From Paraburkholderia phenazinium (GTDB lineage Bacteria > Pseudomonadota > Gammaproteobacteria > Burkholderiales > Burkholderiaceae): a DNA stretch of 64,000 bases. The position numbers and the translations under genes are program-made. How positions within the stretch are numbered: the first letter of the stretch is position 1; each line of letters begins with the position of its first letter. The stretch lies in contig NZ_FSRU01000003.1 in NCBI RefSeq assembly GCF_900142845.1, forward strand, positions 62,001 to 126,000. The letters are read 5' to 3'. This document shows positions 55,221 to 64,000 of the stretch, one piece after another. A model generated the notes under the pieces. It was not told where the DNA came from. It saw only the letters and a list, made by a program, of their open reading frames with translations, and did not search any database.

Positions 55221-56657
55221 TTATGGAATCAGCCACAGCGCCGCACCGTAAATGACCAGCGACACCGCAAAGGTCACGGCCGTGTAGCCCATCACGCGCT
55301 GGATGCGAATGCCCGCAATCGCCACCACCGGCACCGCCCAGAACGGCTGCAGCATGTTCGAGACGTTTTCGGCCATCGCCACACCCATGGCGGTGCGCGG
55401 CACGGACGCATGCAGGCTCAGCGCCGCCGGCAACACGAACGGCCCCTGCACCGCCCAGTGGCCGCCGGCGCTCGGAATCAGCAAGGTGATGATGAGCGAA
55501 CTCAGATAGCTCAGCACCGGCAGCGTCACCGGCGTGGCGATTGCCACGAAGGTCTTGGCGATCGTCGATGCCAGCCCGGTCCCCGTCATGATGCCCATGA
55601 TGCCGCCGTACACCGGATACTGCAGCAGCATCGAACCGGTCTGCCGCGCGGCACGGCGAATCGCATCCGCGTAGGCGATCGGCGTGCGCTGCAGCGCGAG
55701 GCCCACCAGCAGGAAGATCAGGATCGTGGTGTTGATGTCCAGCTCGAAACCCTTCGCAGACCAGGTCATCGCAAGATAGCCGATGCCCAGCGCGAGCAGG
55801 ATCAGCGTGCCCAGCATCGAGCGCTCGGCACGGGCCGCGAACGAGCTCGGCAATGCGCCGCGGGCATGCGGGTCGGCGTCGGCGTTGGACGCGGCGTTGG
55901 CATTCGCGCCCGCCTTTGCGTCGCTCCCCGCTTCCGGCGCCGCTTCGCTGAACGCCACGACGTGTTCGGGCTTCGGATGCATGCGGATGAAGATCGCGGT
56001 CATCACGACCACCACCAGCACGGTCGGGATGAAGACGAACGGCGCGAACACGGTCTGGCTCAACGGAATCACCTGGCCGGTGGCCTTCTCCACCAGGTTC
56101 AGGGCATTGCCGTGCGAGGCCTGGGACAGTGCGATGGAGCTCGACAGGCCACTATTGCAGACCGACCAGGCCGAATAGCTACCCGCGACGAGCCACGCAA
56201 AATCCACCTTCACGCGCCTGGCGATTTCACGCGACAGCAGCGCCCCCACGATCAGGCCGAGCCCCCAGTTGAGCCATGCAGCTACCGCGACGATCGGAAA
56301 CACCAGCAGCGCGGCCCGCGCCGGCGTATGCACGCCCGCGGCCATCGCCCGCAGGCCACGCTGCACGAGCGGTGCTTCGGCGATCGCGTAGCCGGTGGCG
56401 AGAATCAGGATCATCTGCAGCGCGAAGCCGAGGATGTTGAAGGTGCCGCCGTACCAGGAAGCGAGGATCACCGGCAACGTGGCGTGCGGCGCAAACGCGA
56501 AGGCCAGCAGGATGACCACCAGAGTCAGGCCGATCGACAGGACGAACGGGTCCGGCATAACCTGCTCGAACACGTAGACGAGACCCGCAACGACGCCGCG
56601 CCGGCGCTCACTGGGGTGGGGATGGGGGTGGGCTGAACCGGTTTCGTTGTTGTCCAT
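55221..56657 (-). CDS. Short-chain fatty acid permease, AtoE type
   Basis: A 478-residue, roughly 12-helix permease with the AtoE pattern: VYVFEQVMPDPFVLSIGLTL, AYAIAEAPLVQRGLR-like loop, LNWGLGLIVGALLSREIAR, and SAGGHWAVQGPFVLPAALSL, where GGHW is typical. It imports acetoacetate or butyrate. The cytoplasmic loop has an Ala/Asn/Asp-rich insert (KAGANANAASNADADP). Start is the ATG at 56657. The 299-base gap to BamA holds its promoter and the BamA terminator. Confidence 0.88.
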   Translation of the reverse strand: MDNNETGSAHPHPHPSERRRGVVAGLVYVFEQVMPDPFVLSIGLTLVVILLAFAFAPHATLPVILASWYGGTFNILGFALQMILILATGYAIAEAPLVQRGLRAMAAGVHTPARAALLVFPIVAVAAWLNWGLGLIVGALLSREIARRVKVDFAWLVAGSYSAWSVCNSGLSSSIALSQASHGNALNLVEKATGQVIPLSQTVFAPFVFIPTVLVVVVMTAIFIRMHPKPEHVVAFSEAAPEAGSDAKAGANANAASNADADPHARGALPSSFAARAERSMLGTLILLALGIGYLAMTWSAKGFELDINTTILIFLLVGLALQRTPIAYADAIRRAARQTGSMLLQYPVYGGIMGIMTGTGLASTIAKTFVAIATPVTLPVLSYLSSLIITLLIPSAGGHWAVQGPFVLPAALSLHASVPRTAMGVAMAENVSNMLQPFWAVPVVAIAGIRIQRVMGYTAVTFAVSLVIYGAALWLIP

Positions 56658-56915
56658 GATGTCTCTTCCTCTGGCCGCGTCCCGTCGGGCGGCATGTCTC
56701 ACGAGCCGCGCCTCAGACGCGCGCTGAGGGTCGGCAAATGCAGCATACGCGCACGCCGGTGCGCTGTATTCGCGGCACGAACCCTACCTGATTTCCGGAT
56801 TTGCTGCAGTGGCGCCGGCATAGCGGACAGACGCATGCGAAGCGCGAGCGAAGACCTGCCCGGGCGGGCAAACGCGAGCGAGTTTGTCTGGAGAATGGAT
56901 GCTGCGAGGAAGGGG

Positions 56916-56946
56916 AAAAGACTGAGGGCAGCCCATGGCTGCCCTC
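56916..56946 (-). terminator. Intrinsic terminator of the BamA gene
   Basis: Minus strand: a ten-base stem GAGGGCAGCC/GGCTGCCCTC with a three-base loop, then AGTCTTTT. It starts just past the BamA stop. Confidence 0.8.
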
Positions 56947-56956
56947 GTGGCGATGC

Positions 56957-59272
56957 TTAGAACGCGGTCCCGATCTGGAACTGGAACTTCTGGTACTGGT
57001 CGCCGGCGTGCTTGACGAGCGGGAAGCCCAGACTGAGCTTGAGCGGCCCGATCGGCGAGATCCACGCGAGACCCGCACCGTACGCGTAACGCAGACCGTT
57101 CGCACCCACGCTGTTGCCTTCCGTACCCCAGACGTTACCGCCGTCGAAGAACGTGAAGACGCGCAGCGTGCGGTCGTAGCCGGTGCCCGGCAGCGGGAAC
57201 GTCAGTTCGATGTTACCCACCAGCATCTTCGAACCGCCGATCGGATCGCCCGTCGACGCGTCGCGCGGACCCAGCGAGCTCGGCTCATAGCCACGCACCG
57301 AACCGATACCGCCTGCGTAGTAGTTCTTGAAAATCGGGTACGGCTTGCCGTCGAGGCCGTTACCGTAACCGCCCTGGAAGTTCAGGCCCAGCACGAAGCC
57401 GCGCGCGAACGAGTAGTAATACTGCGCCTGCAGGTCCGCCTTATAGTAAGGCGTACTGCCGATCGGCGAACCCCATTCGGCGTTCGCTTGCGTGAAGTAA
57501 CCGCGGCTCGGTACCAGCGCGCTATCGCGATTGTCGCGCGACCAGCCTACCGTCAGCGGGACGTTGTTCGACACGCGGCCGAAGTCGTTCACGTAGTCGA
57601 TATAGCTTTGCGGCGTGGTCGAGTCGACGTCGAGGCGGTTCTGCTCGAAGCCGAGGCCGAAGTACACCATGTCCGATTCGGAGAACGGAATGCCGAACTT
57701 CATATCCGCGCCGGCGGTAATGATCCGGAAGCTGGTGTCGGTCGTGTTCGAGTAGTACAGCGGCTCGCTGGTGCGGTAGTAGACGTCGGTAATGCGCTTG
57801 ATGCCGTCCACCGTGAAGTACGGGTCGACCTGCGTCACCGTCAGCGTACGGAACGTGGTTGCCGTGTTGACGTTGACCGCGAGACTCGTACCCGAGCCGA
57901 ACACGTTGTCCTGCGAAACGCCCGCCGAAATGATCGGGCCTTCGCCGGAACCGTAGCCCAGACCCAGCGTGACCGAACCGGTCGGCTTTTCCGTGACCTT
58001 GACGTCCACGTCCACCTGGTCAGCCGTGCCTTCCACCGGCACCGTCGTCACGTCGACGTCGGTGAAGTAGCCGAGACGGTTGATGCGGTCTTTCGACAGC
58101 GCGAGGCGGCTCGAGTCGAACCACGAGCTTTCGAGCTGGCGCATTTCGCGGCGCACCACTTCGTCGCGCGTGCGGGTGTTGCCGACGATGTTGATCCGGC
58201 GCACGTAGACGCGGCGGCTCGGATCCACTTGCAGCGTCAGGTCGACCGTGTGATGTTGCTGGTCGATCTGCGGCTGCGCGTTCACCGTGGCGAATGCGTA
58301 ACCGTACTCGCCGAGCTTGTCGACCACTGCCTTGGTGGCGGCCTTCAGCTTGGCGGCAGAGAAGCGGTCGCCCGGTTTGATCTTGATGAGCTTCTGCAGC
58401 TCGGCTTCGCGATCCAGCAGGTTGCCCGCCAGATGGATGCCCGTAATCGTGTACGGCTCGCCCTCGTGCAGGGTGAGCGTCAGGTACATGTCCTTCTTGT
58501 CCGGCGACAGCGAAACCTGAGTCGAATCGATGTTGAACTCGAGGTAGCCGCGATCCAGATAGTACGAGCGGATGTTCTCGAGGTCGGTGGTGAGCTTGTC
58601 TTTCGAGTACAGGTCGTTCTTCGTGTACCACGAGAACCAGTTCGGCGTGGACTGCTGCATTTCATCGCGCAGCGTGCTGTCGCTGAACACCTTGTTGCCG
58701 ATGAAGTTGACCTGGCGGATCTTCGCGCTCGGTCCTTCGATCACCGAGAACAGCAGGCCGACGCGGTCGCGGTCGATCGGCGTGATCGTGGTCGTGACTT
58801 CGGCGGCGTAGTAGCCGTGCGTCAGGTACTGACGCTTCAGCTCCTGCTGGGCGCGGTCGACCAGCGACTTGTCGTAGTAACGGCCAAGCGAGAGCCCGAC
58901 CGAGTTCAACGCCTTGGTCAGGTTGTCCTTGTCGAATTCGTGGAGACCCGAGAAGTCGATCGTGCCGATCGCCGGGCGTTCCTGCACCTGCACGATGACG
59001 ACGTCGCCTTCGGTCGAGATCTTGACGTCGTTGAAGAAGCCGGTCGCGTACAGCGCACGGATCGCTTCAGAAGCCTTGTCGTCGGTGAAGGTGTCGCCCT
59101 GCTTGATGGGCAGATACGAGAAAACGGTGTTCGGTTCGACGCGTTGCAAGCCTTCGAGCCGAATGTCGCGAACCACAAATGAGTCGGTGGCAAAAGCCGA
59201 GACTGCGGTGACGCTCAGGCCGATAAATGTCAGCGCCCTAGCGCTGCGGGCCGATAGTGTTTGAACCTTCAT
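56957..59272 (-). CDS. bamA: BamA-like outer-membrane assembly factor, stand-alone copy
   Basis: A 771-residue Omp85 protein. Signal peptide ALTFIGLSVTAVSAFA, five POTRA domains (about 25-420; first FVVRDIRLEGLQRVEPNTVF), and a 16-strand barrel with SVRGYEPSSLGPRD (the VRGF/Y loop) and a terminal Phe in FQFQIGTAF. It assembles barrels in the outer membrane. The usual neighbours (rseP, skp/ompH, lpxD) are absent; it is flanked by atoE and a hypothetical gene. Start is the ATG at 59272. Probably a second copy. Confidence 0.9.
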   Translation of the reverse strand: MKVQTLSARSARALTFIGLSVTAVSAFATDSFVVRDIRLEGLQRVEPNTVFSYLPIKQGDTFTDDKASEAIRALYATGFFNDVKISTEGDVVIVQVQERPAIGTIDFSGLHEFDKDNLTKALNSVGLSLGRYYDKSLVDRAQQELKRQYLTHGYYAAEVTTTITPIDRDRVGLLFSVIEGPSAKIRQVNFIGNKVFSDSTLRDEMQQSTPNWFSWYTKNDLYSKDKLTTDLENIRSYYLDRGYLEFNIDSTQVSLSPDKKDMYLTLTLHEGEPYTITGIHLAGNLLDREAELQKLIKIKPGDRFSAAKLKAATKAVVDKLGEYGYAFATVNAQPQIDQQHHTVDLTLQVDPSRRVYVRRINIVGNTRTRDEVVRREMRQLESSWFDSSRLALSKDRINRLGYFTDVDVTTVPVEGTADQVDVDVKVTEKPTGSVTLGLGYGSGEGPIISAGVSQDNVFGSGTSLAVNVNTATTFRTLTVTQVDPYFTVDGIKRITDVYYRTSEPLYYSNTTDTSFRIITAGADMKFGIPFSESDMVYFGLGFEQNRLDVDSTTPQSYIDYVNDFGRVSNNVPLTVGWSRDNRDSALVPSRGYFTQANAEWGSPIGSTPYYKADLQAQYYYSFARGFVLGLNFQGGYGNGLDGKPYPIFKNYYAGGIGSVRGYEPSSLGPRDASTGDPIGGSKMLVGNIELTFPLPGTGYDRTLRVFTFFDGGNVWGTEGNSVGANGLRYAYGAGLAWISPIGPLKLSLGFPLVKHAGDQYQKFQFQIGTAF

Positions 59273-59367
59273 GCAGGATAAGCGACAAGATTTCAATGCA
59301 ACATGGGAACCGCCGCCGATTTTTTTCCAATCTCTGGCTCACGGCGCGGATGGGATGTCTCTTGGGT

Positions 59368-59766
59368 CTACTGCAGTCTGATGCCTGAGATGTCGTCGGC
59401 GGGCGCAAGTCCGGTTGCCACAGCCAGCGCTTCCGTCATATGGCGTGCTTGCGAGCGAGCCACCTGGAAAGACAACTCAGCGCCACCGGGCAGGCGGAAG
59501 GTCATGACCAGATGCGGCGCAACGCCCGCATCCTCGCCGATTTCCCATGCTTCGCACGGCATCGCAAACTTCACGCTCTGTTTCTTGTGCCGGATACGCT
59601 CCGACCAGCCAATCGCATTCGATACAGCCGCCAGCAACTGGTGCATCACCGAGCAATGCAACGCAATCCGGTCCGGCTGATTACTCTGCAGCATCAGATA
59701 CTGGCCGTCTTCCGTCAGCTCGAATCCGTGCAGCGAGTCGATTGCAAGGGCCACCGTCTGGGACAT
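59368..59766 (-). CDS. Hypothetical soluble protein
   Basis: A 132-residue protein, MSQTVALAIDSLHGFELTED, with a C-terminal LSFQVARSQARHMTEALAVA. No domain recognised; no signal or helix. It is upstream of BamA on the same strand, separated by 95 bases. Confidence 0.7.
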   Translation of the reverse strand: MSQTVALAIDSLHGFELTEDGQYLMLQSNQPDRIALHCSVMHQLLAAVSNAIGWSERIRHKKQSVKFAMPCEAWEIGEDAGVAPHLVMTFRLPGGAELSFQVARSQARHMTEALAVATGLAPADDISGIRLQ

Positions 59767-60249
59767 ACAAAGACTCCAGAATAAAGCCAGTTCCGGAGTA
59801 TAGAACGGTTTGGCCCCCGTGCGACCCACTGGGATTCCATACAGACTACCTCAACCTCATTACAACTTTCATACATTTCCTACGGTCATACTTACCCTCT
59901 CCGAGCGAGCCCAGAGAATTTTCATACCATAGCACGAAAAATATCGGACGCAACATCTGAGGTGCGTCGGGCGACGAGCATAGCCTTCTTGACGCCTCTC
60001 TTAGCCCGATACTGCGGATAATTCCGCAACCGGCGAGCCTCTCGCCCCGCACAGGTTGCCGGCGCGTGCCGCCAGCCAGCCTCCGAACGTACGGCAAACG
60101 TAATATTGATATACGTCTCTTCGTAAGCTATTTTACGCGCCATTCTGGCACAAGGCTGCCAGCCGACTGTATAAATTTATGGGATCGGCATTGCGAGGGT
60201 TGCAAGAAACAGACATGGCCGCGCCGGTCCACGGCCGACTTCCCGAGGC
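59767..60249. other. 483-base gap, locally AT-rich
   Basis: No convincing gene. It holds the promoter region for the hypothetical gene at 59368 and the end of a LysR gene. Near 60085-60130 there is an AT-rich patch, and a 73-codon minus-strand frame (59922-60143) without a family match. No terminator with a good U tract. Confidence 0.5.
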
Positions 60250-61146
60250 CTACAACCGCTCGTTGATGAGCCGTGCGGCGAGAAAATCGATCAGCAGACG
60301 CGTGCGCGCCGGCAGCTTGCGCGTGCGCAACCATAAGGCATGCAGCGGCAGTCCGGCGGGTTCGTAATCGGGCAGCACCAGCTCGACGCGTCCCGCCTCC
60401 AGCCAGTCGCGGATCTGCCAGAACGCCGCGAGTCCGATGCCCATGCCCGCCAGCACGCCCGCGTTGACCGCCGCCACCTGGTTGCTGTCGAAACGGCCGG
60501 CGACGTTGACCGCGATCTCCTCGCCTTGACGCGATCGGAAAGTCCAGCGCGCCGGGTGCGGCAAGCCGGTACGAATCACGCAGGCATGCTGGGCCAGGTC
60601 CTGCGGACGCAGCGGCCGACCGTGCTCCGCGAGATAACCGGGAGCCGCGAACGCCACCCGCCGGATCGTGCCGAGGCGCCGCGCGACGAGCCGCGAATCG
60701 GGCGTCTCGCCGATGCGGATCGTCACGTCGGCGCCGGTTTCGGTGGGGTCGCGATAATCGTCGGTCAAATCCAGTGAAAGCGTCACCCCGGCATGGCGCT
60801 GCAGATACTCGCCGACGAGCGGCGCGACATAGCGCGGGCCGAACAGCGTCGGCGCGTTGACGCGCAAGCGGCCGCTGAGCTGCTGCGCCTCTTCCGCCAA
60901 TTCCGTGCGCGCCAGTTCGAGTTCGGCGAACGCGCCTTTGACGCGCTGGTAGAACTTCACGCCGGCCGGACTCGGGTGACAGGTGCGCGTGGTGCGTACG
61001 ATCAGCGTCGCGCCGTGCGACTTCTCGAGCATCTGCAACGAACGGCTTACCGCCTGCAGCGAGCGGCCCAGCCGGCGCGCGGCGCTCGTCAGACTGCCCT
61101 CTTCGACGACGGCCACCAGGGTTTCGAGTTCGCGCAATGCGTCCAT
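60250..61146 (-). CDS. LysR-family regulator
   Basis: A 298-residue LTTR: MDALRELETLVAVVEEGSLT, then SAARRLGRSLQAVSRSLQML and an effector domain. GGGAG precedes the ATG. Divergent from the MFS gene 105 bases away, its likely target. Confidence 0.92.
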   Translation of the reverse strand: MDALRELETLVAVVEEGSLTSAARRLGRSLQAVSRSLQMLEKSHGATLIVRTTRTCHPSPAGVKFYQRVKGAFAELELARTELAEEAQQLSGRLRVNAPTLFGPRYVAPLVGEYLQRHAGVTLSLDLTDDYRDPTETGADVTIRIGETPDSRLVARRLGTIRRVAFAAPGYLAEHGRPLRPQDLAQHACVIRTGLPHPARWTFRSRQGEEIAVNVAGRFDSNQVAAVNAGVLAGMGIGLAAFWQIRDWLEAGRVELVLPDYEPAGLPLHALWLRTRKLPARTRLLIDFLAARLINERL

Positions 61147-61250
61147 GCCGGATTCTCCCGCTCAGCGTGATGATGTATCGGTCTGCACGCTAATTGTGTT
61201 TGATGAACGTGAGAGTAGCATCGAACACTCCTCCACCCAACCCGCCCATC

Positions 61251-62501
61251 ATGAATGCGCCCCTGTTCGAAACGGAAGTCGCAGCCACACCGGACGCGCC
61301 CGACGCGCCCTTCGCGAACGACGTCCCCACCGTGCGCTTCGCGCTCATGGTGGCCGTCGCGGTTCTGCCGCTCTATGCCTCGCAAACCTTGATTCCGTCG
61401 CTGAACGCATCGTTGCATCTCGGCGCGGCGATCACGCTCGTCACGGCCTTGACGCTGCTAGGCTATGCCGCGGGCCTGGTGGGTCTCGTGCCGCTTGTCG
61501 ACCGGCGGCCGAATCGCGCCTTGATCGCCGGCACGCTGTGCGCCCAGGTGGTGTGCCTCGTCGTTGCCGCAGTGGCGCCGACGGCGGCGGTATTTCTCGG
61601 CGCGTCGTTTGCGGTGGGCGTCACCGCGAGCGCGGTGCAGATGCTGGTGCCCGCAGCAGCCTCGCTCGCGCCGCCGCACATGCGCGGCAAGGTGGTCGGC
61701 AACGTCATGAGCGGGCTGATGCTCGGCATCCTGCTGTCGCGCCCGCTTGCAAGCGTGGTGGGCGGAGCCGTCGGTTGGCGCGGTTTTTTTGCCGTCGACG
61801 CCGTGCTGGTCGCCGTCGCGACGCTGCTGGTGGTGCCGCGGCTGCCGGACATCCGCCCAGTAGGCGCGCCGTCGTATCTCGCGCTGATTGCCTCGATGGG
61901 CCGGCTGGTTGCGCATGAACCAGTCCTGCGTCGCCGGGCCCTTTACCAGGGATTCCTGATGGCCGGCTTTAACGTCTTCTGGAGCAGCGTGGCCGTGGTG
62001 CTCGCCCGCTCGCCGCTCAAACTCGACAGCACGCATATCGCGCTCTTTGCGCTTGCGGGCGGCGGCAGCGTCATCATCGCGCCGCTGGCCGGACGGCTTG
62101 GCGACCGAGGGCATACGACGCGCACGACTATGGTCGCGCACGGCGTCGCCATCGTGGCTGCGTTCGTCGCGGCGTGGGCGTTGAGCGATGGCGTGTCGCG
62201 CGCGGTGTCGATCGGACTGCTGGCGGTTGCCGCACTTGCGATCGACGGCGGCGTGATCGCGGATCAGGCGCTTGGCCGGCGCGCCATCAACCTGCTGGCG
62301 CCGCAGTCGCGCGGTCGTGTCAATGGACTGTACACCGGGCTCTTTTTTATAGGCAGTGCCGGCGGTGCAGCGGTTGCGGGCCCCGCGTTGGCGCGCTGGG
62401 GTTGGCCCGGCGTGTGCGCCGTGGCACTCGTGTTCTTCGCCGCGGCGGGGTTGCTGCATCTCTTCGACTGCTTGCGTAGTCGCACCACCGCCAGCTTATG
62501 A
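61251..62501 (+). CDS. MFS transporter, DHA-like
   Basis: A 416-residue transporter with 12 helices. LPLYASQTLIPSLNASLHLG opens helix 1, VDRRPNRALI is the loop 2-3 motif, and the central loop is short, as in sugar/drug exporters of the YnfM/AraJ group. Start is the ATG at 61251. The neighbouring LysR should control it; substrate unknown. Confidence 0.88.
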   Translation: MNAPLFETEVAATPDAPDAPFANDVPTVRFALMVAVAVLPLYASQTLIPSLNASLHLGAAITLVTALTLLGYAAGLVGLVPLVDRRPNRALIAGTLCAQVVCLVVAAVAPTAAVFLGASFAVGVTASAVQMLVPAAASLAPPHMRGKVVGNVMSGLMLGILLSRPLASVVGGAVGWRGFFAVDAVLVAVATLLVVPRLPDIRPVGAPSYLALIASMGRLVAHEPVLRRRALYQGFLMAGFNVFWSSVAVVLARSPLKLDSTHIALFALAGGGSVIIAPLAGRLGDRGHTTRTTMVAHGVAIVAAFVAAWALSDGVSRAVSIGLLAVAALAIDGGVIADQALGRRAINLLAPQSRGRVNGLYTGLFFIGSAGGAAVAGPALARWGWPGVCAVALVFFAAAGLLHLFDCLRSRTTASL

Positions 62502-62552
62502 CCCGCTTCGTTTATACGCGCCATCAATCCACGCTTAATCAGGAGGTTTGCG

Positions 62553-63437
62553 ATGCCATCATCCACATCCACTCGCACAGACATGCGTTACCAAAGCGTC
62601 CACATCGACGGACTCGAGATCTTTTATCGCGAAGCCGGTCGTGCCGACGCGCCCGTTGTCCTGCTGCTGCATGGCTTTCCGTCGTCGTCGCGCATGTACG
62701 AGACGCTGATGCCGCTGCTTGCGCCACACTACCGGCTGATCGCGCCCGACTACCCGGGCTTCGGTCATAGCAGCGCGCCGTCGCCCGCGGAGTTTCGCTA
62801 CACCTTCGACCAGCTCGCCCAGGTGATGGTGCGTTTCACCGAGAAGCTGGCGCTCACGCGTTATGCGTTGGTCGTGCAGGACTACGGCGGCCCGGTGGGT
62901 TTCCGGCTGGCGCTCGCGCATCCCGAACGGGTGGCCGCGCTGATCGTGCAGAACGCCGTCGCGCATGAAGAAGGACTCGGGCCGCTGTGGGATACCCGCA
63001 AAGCATTCTGGCGCGACCGGGCGACCCACGAAGCCGCGTTGCGGGCCAATCTGCTGTCGTTCGACGCGACCCGGCTGCGCCACGTCGGCAAAAGCCCGCG
63101 TCCCGAGCGCTACGATCCCGATAGCTGGCACGACGAGTTCGCGTTTCTCTCGCGTCCAGGCCAGATCGACATTCAGACCGAGCTGTTTTACGACTACCGG
63201 ACCAACGTAGAACGTTATCCGCAGTGGCAGCGGTATTTGCGCGAGCAGCAGCCGCCGACGCTGGTGCTATGGGGCAAGTACGATCCGTCGTTTGCTGTGG
63301 AAGGCGCGCATGCGTATCAGCGCGATGTGCCGGGCGCAGAGGTTCACTTGCTGGAGGGCGGTCATTTCGTGCTGGACGAAGCGTGCGATGAAGTGGCGTT
63401 GCGTATGGAGCGGTTTCTTTCTGGGGTGATGGTGTGA
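62553..63437 (+). CDS. Alpha/beta hydrolase, haloalkane-dehalogenase-like
   Basis: A 294-residue hydrolase. HGFPSSSRMYETLMPLL holds the oxyanion hole, the nucleophile is Asp in VVQDYGGPVGF, and WGKYDPSF and EGGHFVLDE give the acid and His. An Asp nucleophile points to dehalogenases or epoxide hydrolases rather than serine esterases. AGGAGG lies six bases before the ATG. The MFS gene upstream may be part of the same unit. Confidence 0.87.
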   Translation: MPSSTSTRTDMRYQSVHIDGLEIFYREAGRADAPVVLLLHGFPSSSRMYETLMPLLAPHYRLIAPDYPGFGHSSAPSPAEFRYTFDQLAQVMVRFTEKLALTRYALVVQDYGGPVGFRLALAHPERVAALIVQNAVAHEEGLGPLWDTRKAFWRDRATHEAALRANLLSFDATRLRHVGKSPRPERYDPDSWHDEFAFLSRPGQIDIQTELFYDYRTNVERYPQWQRYLREQQPPTLVLWGKYDPSFAVEGAHAYQRDVPGAEVHLLEGGHFVLDEACDEVALRMERFLSGVMV

Positions 63438-63523
63438 GGTCGTGAGGCTGCTTTCGCGCCGCGCGCGGATCGATGCGCAAAGTCGCACGGGTCGCGGCGG
63501 CGCCCCCGTCGCGTCGGCCAATA

Positions 63524-64000
63524 TCAACTACCTACGGCATCACCCTCGCCCGTCGGCATCACCCCCGCCGACTCATGCCCCAGCGGCGCCAGCAAATTGC
63601 GCAGCGCCGTAAAGCTAAGCGGCCGCGCGAACCAGAACCCTTGCACCTCATCGCAGCCGAGCTCGCGCAACCGCTCGGCCTGCTCCTCCGTCTCGACACC
63701 CTCCGCCGTCACACGCAGCTTCAACGCGTGCGCCATGGCGATGATCGCGCCCACCAGCGCCGCGCATTGCGGATCGACCATCATTCGGATAACGAAAGAC
63801 CGGTCGATCTTCAACCGGTTCAGCGGAAAGCGCGTCAGGTACGCGAGACTCGAATAGCCGGTGCCGAAATCGTCCACCGCCACTTCGACACCCAGCTTGC
63901 GCAGCGCATGCAAGGTCTGCAGCGCCTCCTCGGTATCGCCGAGCAAAACGCCTTCGGTGATTTCCACCTCGAGGTAGGACGGCGCGAGCCCCGCGTCGTG
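63524..64000 (-). CDS. EAL-domain cyclic-di-GMP phosphodiesterase, N-terminal part beyond the window
   Basis: 159 codons open to the window edge, so the N-terminus is missing. The C-terminal part of an EAL domain: VEITEGVLL, VDDFGTGYSSLAYLTRFPL, LKIDRSFVI, VTAEGVETEEQAERLRELG and QGFWFARPL. DDFGTGYSS and the KIDRSF Lys-Asp are catalytic or metal-binding. It breaks down c-di-GMP. Upstream sensory or GGDEF parts cannot be seen. Confidence 0.93.
   Translation of the reverse strand, partial: HDAGLAPSYLEVEITEGVLLGDTEEALQTLHALRKLGVEVAVDDFGTGYSSLAYLTRFPLNRLKIDRSFVIRMMVDPQCAALVGAIIAMAHALKLRVTAEGVETEEQAERLRELGCDEVQGFWFARPLSFTALRNLLAPLGHESAGVMPTGEGDAVGS

Noticed and set aside
56801..59182. A 793-codon frame opposite bamA
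   Set aside because: Same shadow effect; the translated protein is low-complexity Val/Arg/Asp-rich with no motif.
59922..60143. A 73-codon frame in the gap before lysR
   Set aside because: No ribosome site or family match, and Arg-rich composition like other chance frames.

Overview
The window looks like a chromosome segment from a Burkholderiaceae bacterium, most likely Paraburkholderia or a close relative. The reasons are the high G+C content, the family types seen, and the housekeeping order purD-hemF-nadD-rsfS-rlmH-maf-rng next to yebC and upp. This placement is inference from gene content; no 16S gene or other marker is present. I saw no tRNA, rRNA, CRISPR array or intact insertion sequence.

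Layout. 1-5.0 kb (minus): a DUF924 protein cut by the window edge, the AlaX tRNA-editing hydrolase, a truncated haemoglobin, an FtsX/YbbP-type permease and a DUF4126 membrane protein. 5.2-5.65 kb: a SugE/Gdx-type SMR exporter behind an apparent guanidine-II (mini-ykkC) riboswitch. 5.7-14.3 kb (minus): a complete Kdp potassium system in the order small ORF-kdpF-kdpA-kdpB-kdpC-kdpD-kdpE, with a tandem KdpE-like site upstream. 14.3-17.5 kb: quinone oxidoreductase, methylglyoxal synthase, an SDR and uracil phosphoribosyltransferase. 17.6-18.3 kb: a hicAB toxin-antitoxin operon with a 24-bp palindromic operator. 18.6-26.1 kb (plus): the housekeeping run from yebC to rng.

26.1-27.9 kb is an accessory patch: a sigma-factor-like protein, a Doc toxin with a small antitoxin candidate, and a second strong palindrome. 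27.9-39.2 kb holds a MarR-controlled ClC chloride channel, an aldo/keto reductase facing a LysR regulator, an orphan response regulator, an ArsC-like phosphatase, an AraC-GyrI regulator, a secreted alpha/beta hydrolase, an archaeal/eukaryotic-type aspartyl-tRNA synthetase with an intrinsic terminator in its leader, and a methyltransferase. 39.3-45.2 kb is a sugar/sugar-acid locus: ABC importer, IlvD/Edd-type dehydratase and a FadR-type regulator. The two divergent transcription units share a TAGT-N3-ACTA operator.

45.3-49.2 kb: DUF488, GNAT, an SDR, a DfrA-like dihydrofolate reductase and an MFS permease. 49.3-52.6 kb: a double-domain KaiC-like ATPase with a hybrid histidine kinase. 52.7-64 kb: an OpgC-like remnant, a tannase-family esterase, an AtoE-type fatty-acid permease, a BamA without its usual neighbours, a LysR/MFS divergent pair, a dehalogenase-like hydrolase and an EAL protein cut by the edge.

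Best candidates for new biology are the AspRS2 leader, the Kdp-associated 37-residue membrane protein, the DfrA-like DHFR, the KaiC-kinase pair, the orphan BamA and the accessory patch at 26-28 kb.
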